A DNA stretch of 64,000 bases, taken from Trichaptum fuscoviolaceum. Its lineage: Eukaryota; Basidiomycota; Agaricomycetes; Hymenochaetales; Trichaptaceae. The stretch's first letter is position 1. Each line of letters opens with the position of its first letter. Below are positions 63,207 through 64,000 of this stretch, piece by piece. The stretch covers positions 3,544,599-3,608,598 of the forward strand of contig CAJSYZ010000004.1 in NCBI GenBank assembly GCA_910574455.1, read 5' to 3'. The notes beneath the pieces are model-generated. The model searched no databases. It saw nothing but the letters and a program-made list of their open reading frames with translations, and had not been told where the DNA came from. The translations under genes and the position numbers were made by a program.

Positions 63207-64000
63207 TGTTACGACCTGGGGGGAACCTGGGGGCCGTGGCGCGTTAGCGGCTTCCGGGGCAAGGCCTGGGAGAGCGCGCGGCAGCTGAGAAGGCGTAGGG
63301 AACCGTTAAGGACGCTACAACGCCAACGGAGTCGCGCGGGAAGCGGGGCTGCGGGGGCGAGACGCAAGGGGGCTCAAGGCGAGGACGGGACGGAGTCAGA
63401 GTCGAGGCTGGGAAGGCAGAGTCGAGGCGCGGGGAAATGCAAAGCGGGATTCTGGCGGGAATCTGGATTCGCGCGGGAATCTGGATTCGTGCGGGAATCT
63501 GGATTCGTGCGGGAATCTGGATTCGTGCGGGGATCGCAGAGCGGGAATCGTTCGGGACTTTGGCGGGAATCGCAGAGCGGGATTCTGGCGGGAATCTCAG
63601 AGCGGGATTCTGGGCAGGACTCAGAGCGGGATTCGCAGAGCGGGATCCGGGACCAGACAGAGACAAGAGAGCCAGAGAGCAGGCGTGCTCAGGACGGGAG
63701 CAGAGAGCTCAGGATAACCGGGATCTCAAGGCAACACTTCTGTATCAGGAGGAGGTTCCCTAAGGAAGCACTCGACAAGTTAGCATTGTAAAACTACACT
63801 AGAGACAAGACAGAAACACACCTAAGGAAGCACTCGACAAGAGGACAAAAGTGAGTGCTCCTTACGGTGGCGACAGGTATTTATCTACTGGGCAGAATCT
63901 ACAGGGAACGGGCATGCACAAACACGCAACTAACTAGTTACACAATCTTGCGGGCGAAGGCCGCGCATACAGTGACGTGAATCCGGGATTCGGGATTCGG
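63207..64000 (-). repeat. LTR of a third Ty3-type element, truncated by the window end
   Basis: It begins TGTTACGACC, the reverse complement of the element-1 LTR end (GGTCGTAACA). It contains two copies of CTAAGGAAGCACTCGACAAG (63770 and 63821 regions) and GTGCTCCTTACGG...GTATTTATCTACT, all recognisable in inverted form in the element-1 LTR. Much of the rest differs, so it is a related family in minus orientation. The internal part of that element, or nothing if this is a solo LTR, lies beyond the window. Confidence 0.8.
63453..63532. repeat. 18-bp tandem repeat inside the LTR
   Basis: Units of GGATTCGTGCGGGAATCT start at about 63465, 63483, 63501 and 63519, followed by degenerate GCGGGAATC/GCGGGATTC words to 63650. 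The plus-strand frame GIWIRAGIWIRAG is only the translation of this repeat. Confidence 0.85.

Noticed and set aside
63437..63791. GIWIRAG repeat protein
   Set aside because: It is a translation of an 18-bp tandem repeat inside an LTR.

Overview
This is nuclear DNA of a basidiomycete fungus, most likely an Agaricomycete. The genes have many introns of about 50-60 bp with GT..CTAAC-type branch..AG signals. The mobile elements are typical of mushroom genomes: a Plavaka-type transposase, a Helitron with a DUF6570-like N-terminus, and Ty3/gypsy chromoviruses. There is no bacterial gene organisation and I recognised no rRNA or tRNA.

Layout. (1) 0.5-1.3 kb: small coiled-coil gene. (2) 1.9-16.5 kb: a Helitron neighbourhood. 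It holds an Spt5-like gene (minus), two small paralogous genes with identical first two exon lengths (4.9 and 6.9 kb), a decayed DUF6570 remnant (5.8 kb), an autonomous-type Helitron Rep/helicase gene (minus, 14.1-8.4 kb), a divergent gene that may encode an OB-fold ssDNA-binding protein (14.9-16.1 kb), and an inverted 226-bp copy of part of the Spt5-like gene (16.3 kb). (3) 17.3-20.0 kb: complete kinesin-14 gene. (4) 20.2-25.5 kb: a carboxypeptidase S (M20) gene split by a ~2.84-kb insertion. The insertion carries antisense pieces of two unrelated housekeeping genes, the exportin CSE1 and asparaginyl-tRNA synthetase. (5) 26.3-31.6 kb: two paralogous seven-helix membrane proteins in opposite orientation. 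(6) 31.6-55.8 kb: a repeat-rich block made of recurring short words. A near-intact chromodomain Ty3 element (35.5-42.2 kb), a Plavaka transposase gene (47.2-43.2 kb, minus) and a 3.7-kb terminal-inverted-repeat element (47.4-51.1 kb) with an HSP70 tail fragment lie inside it. A multi-exon coiled-coil gene follows (52.3-55.8 kb). (7) 55.9-64 kb: a second Ty3 element on the minus strand with a canonical -1 slippery site and extra proline-rich ORFs in the env position. Its gag is interrupted by an LTR of a different element that runs off the window.

How the parts relate. Ordinary host genes are few: kinesin-14, the broken carboxypeptidase, the two membrane proteins, and perhaps the Spt5-like gene. 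Two separate elements in the window have picked up host gene fragments, one hairpin-ended and Helitron-like, the other with terminal inverted repeats. That makes the window a good example of transduplication in a fungus. The least described candidates are the fragment-carrying insertion in the carboxypeptidase gene, the Helitron neighbourhood with its possible OB-fold partner and Spt5-like sequences, and the env-position ORF block.
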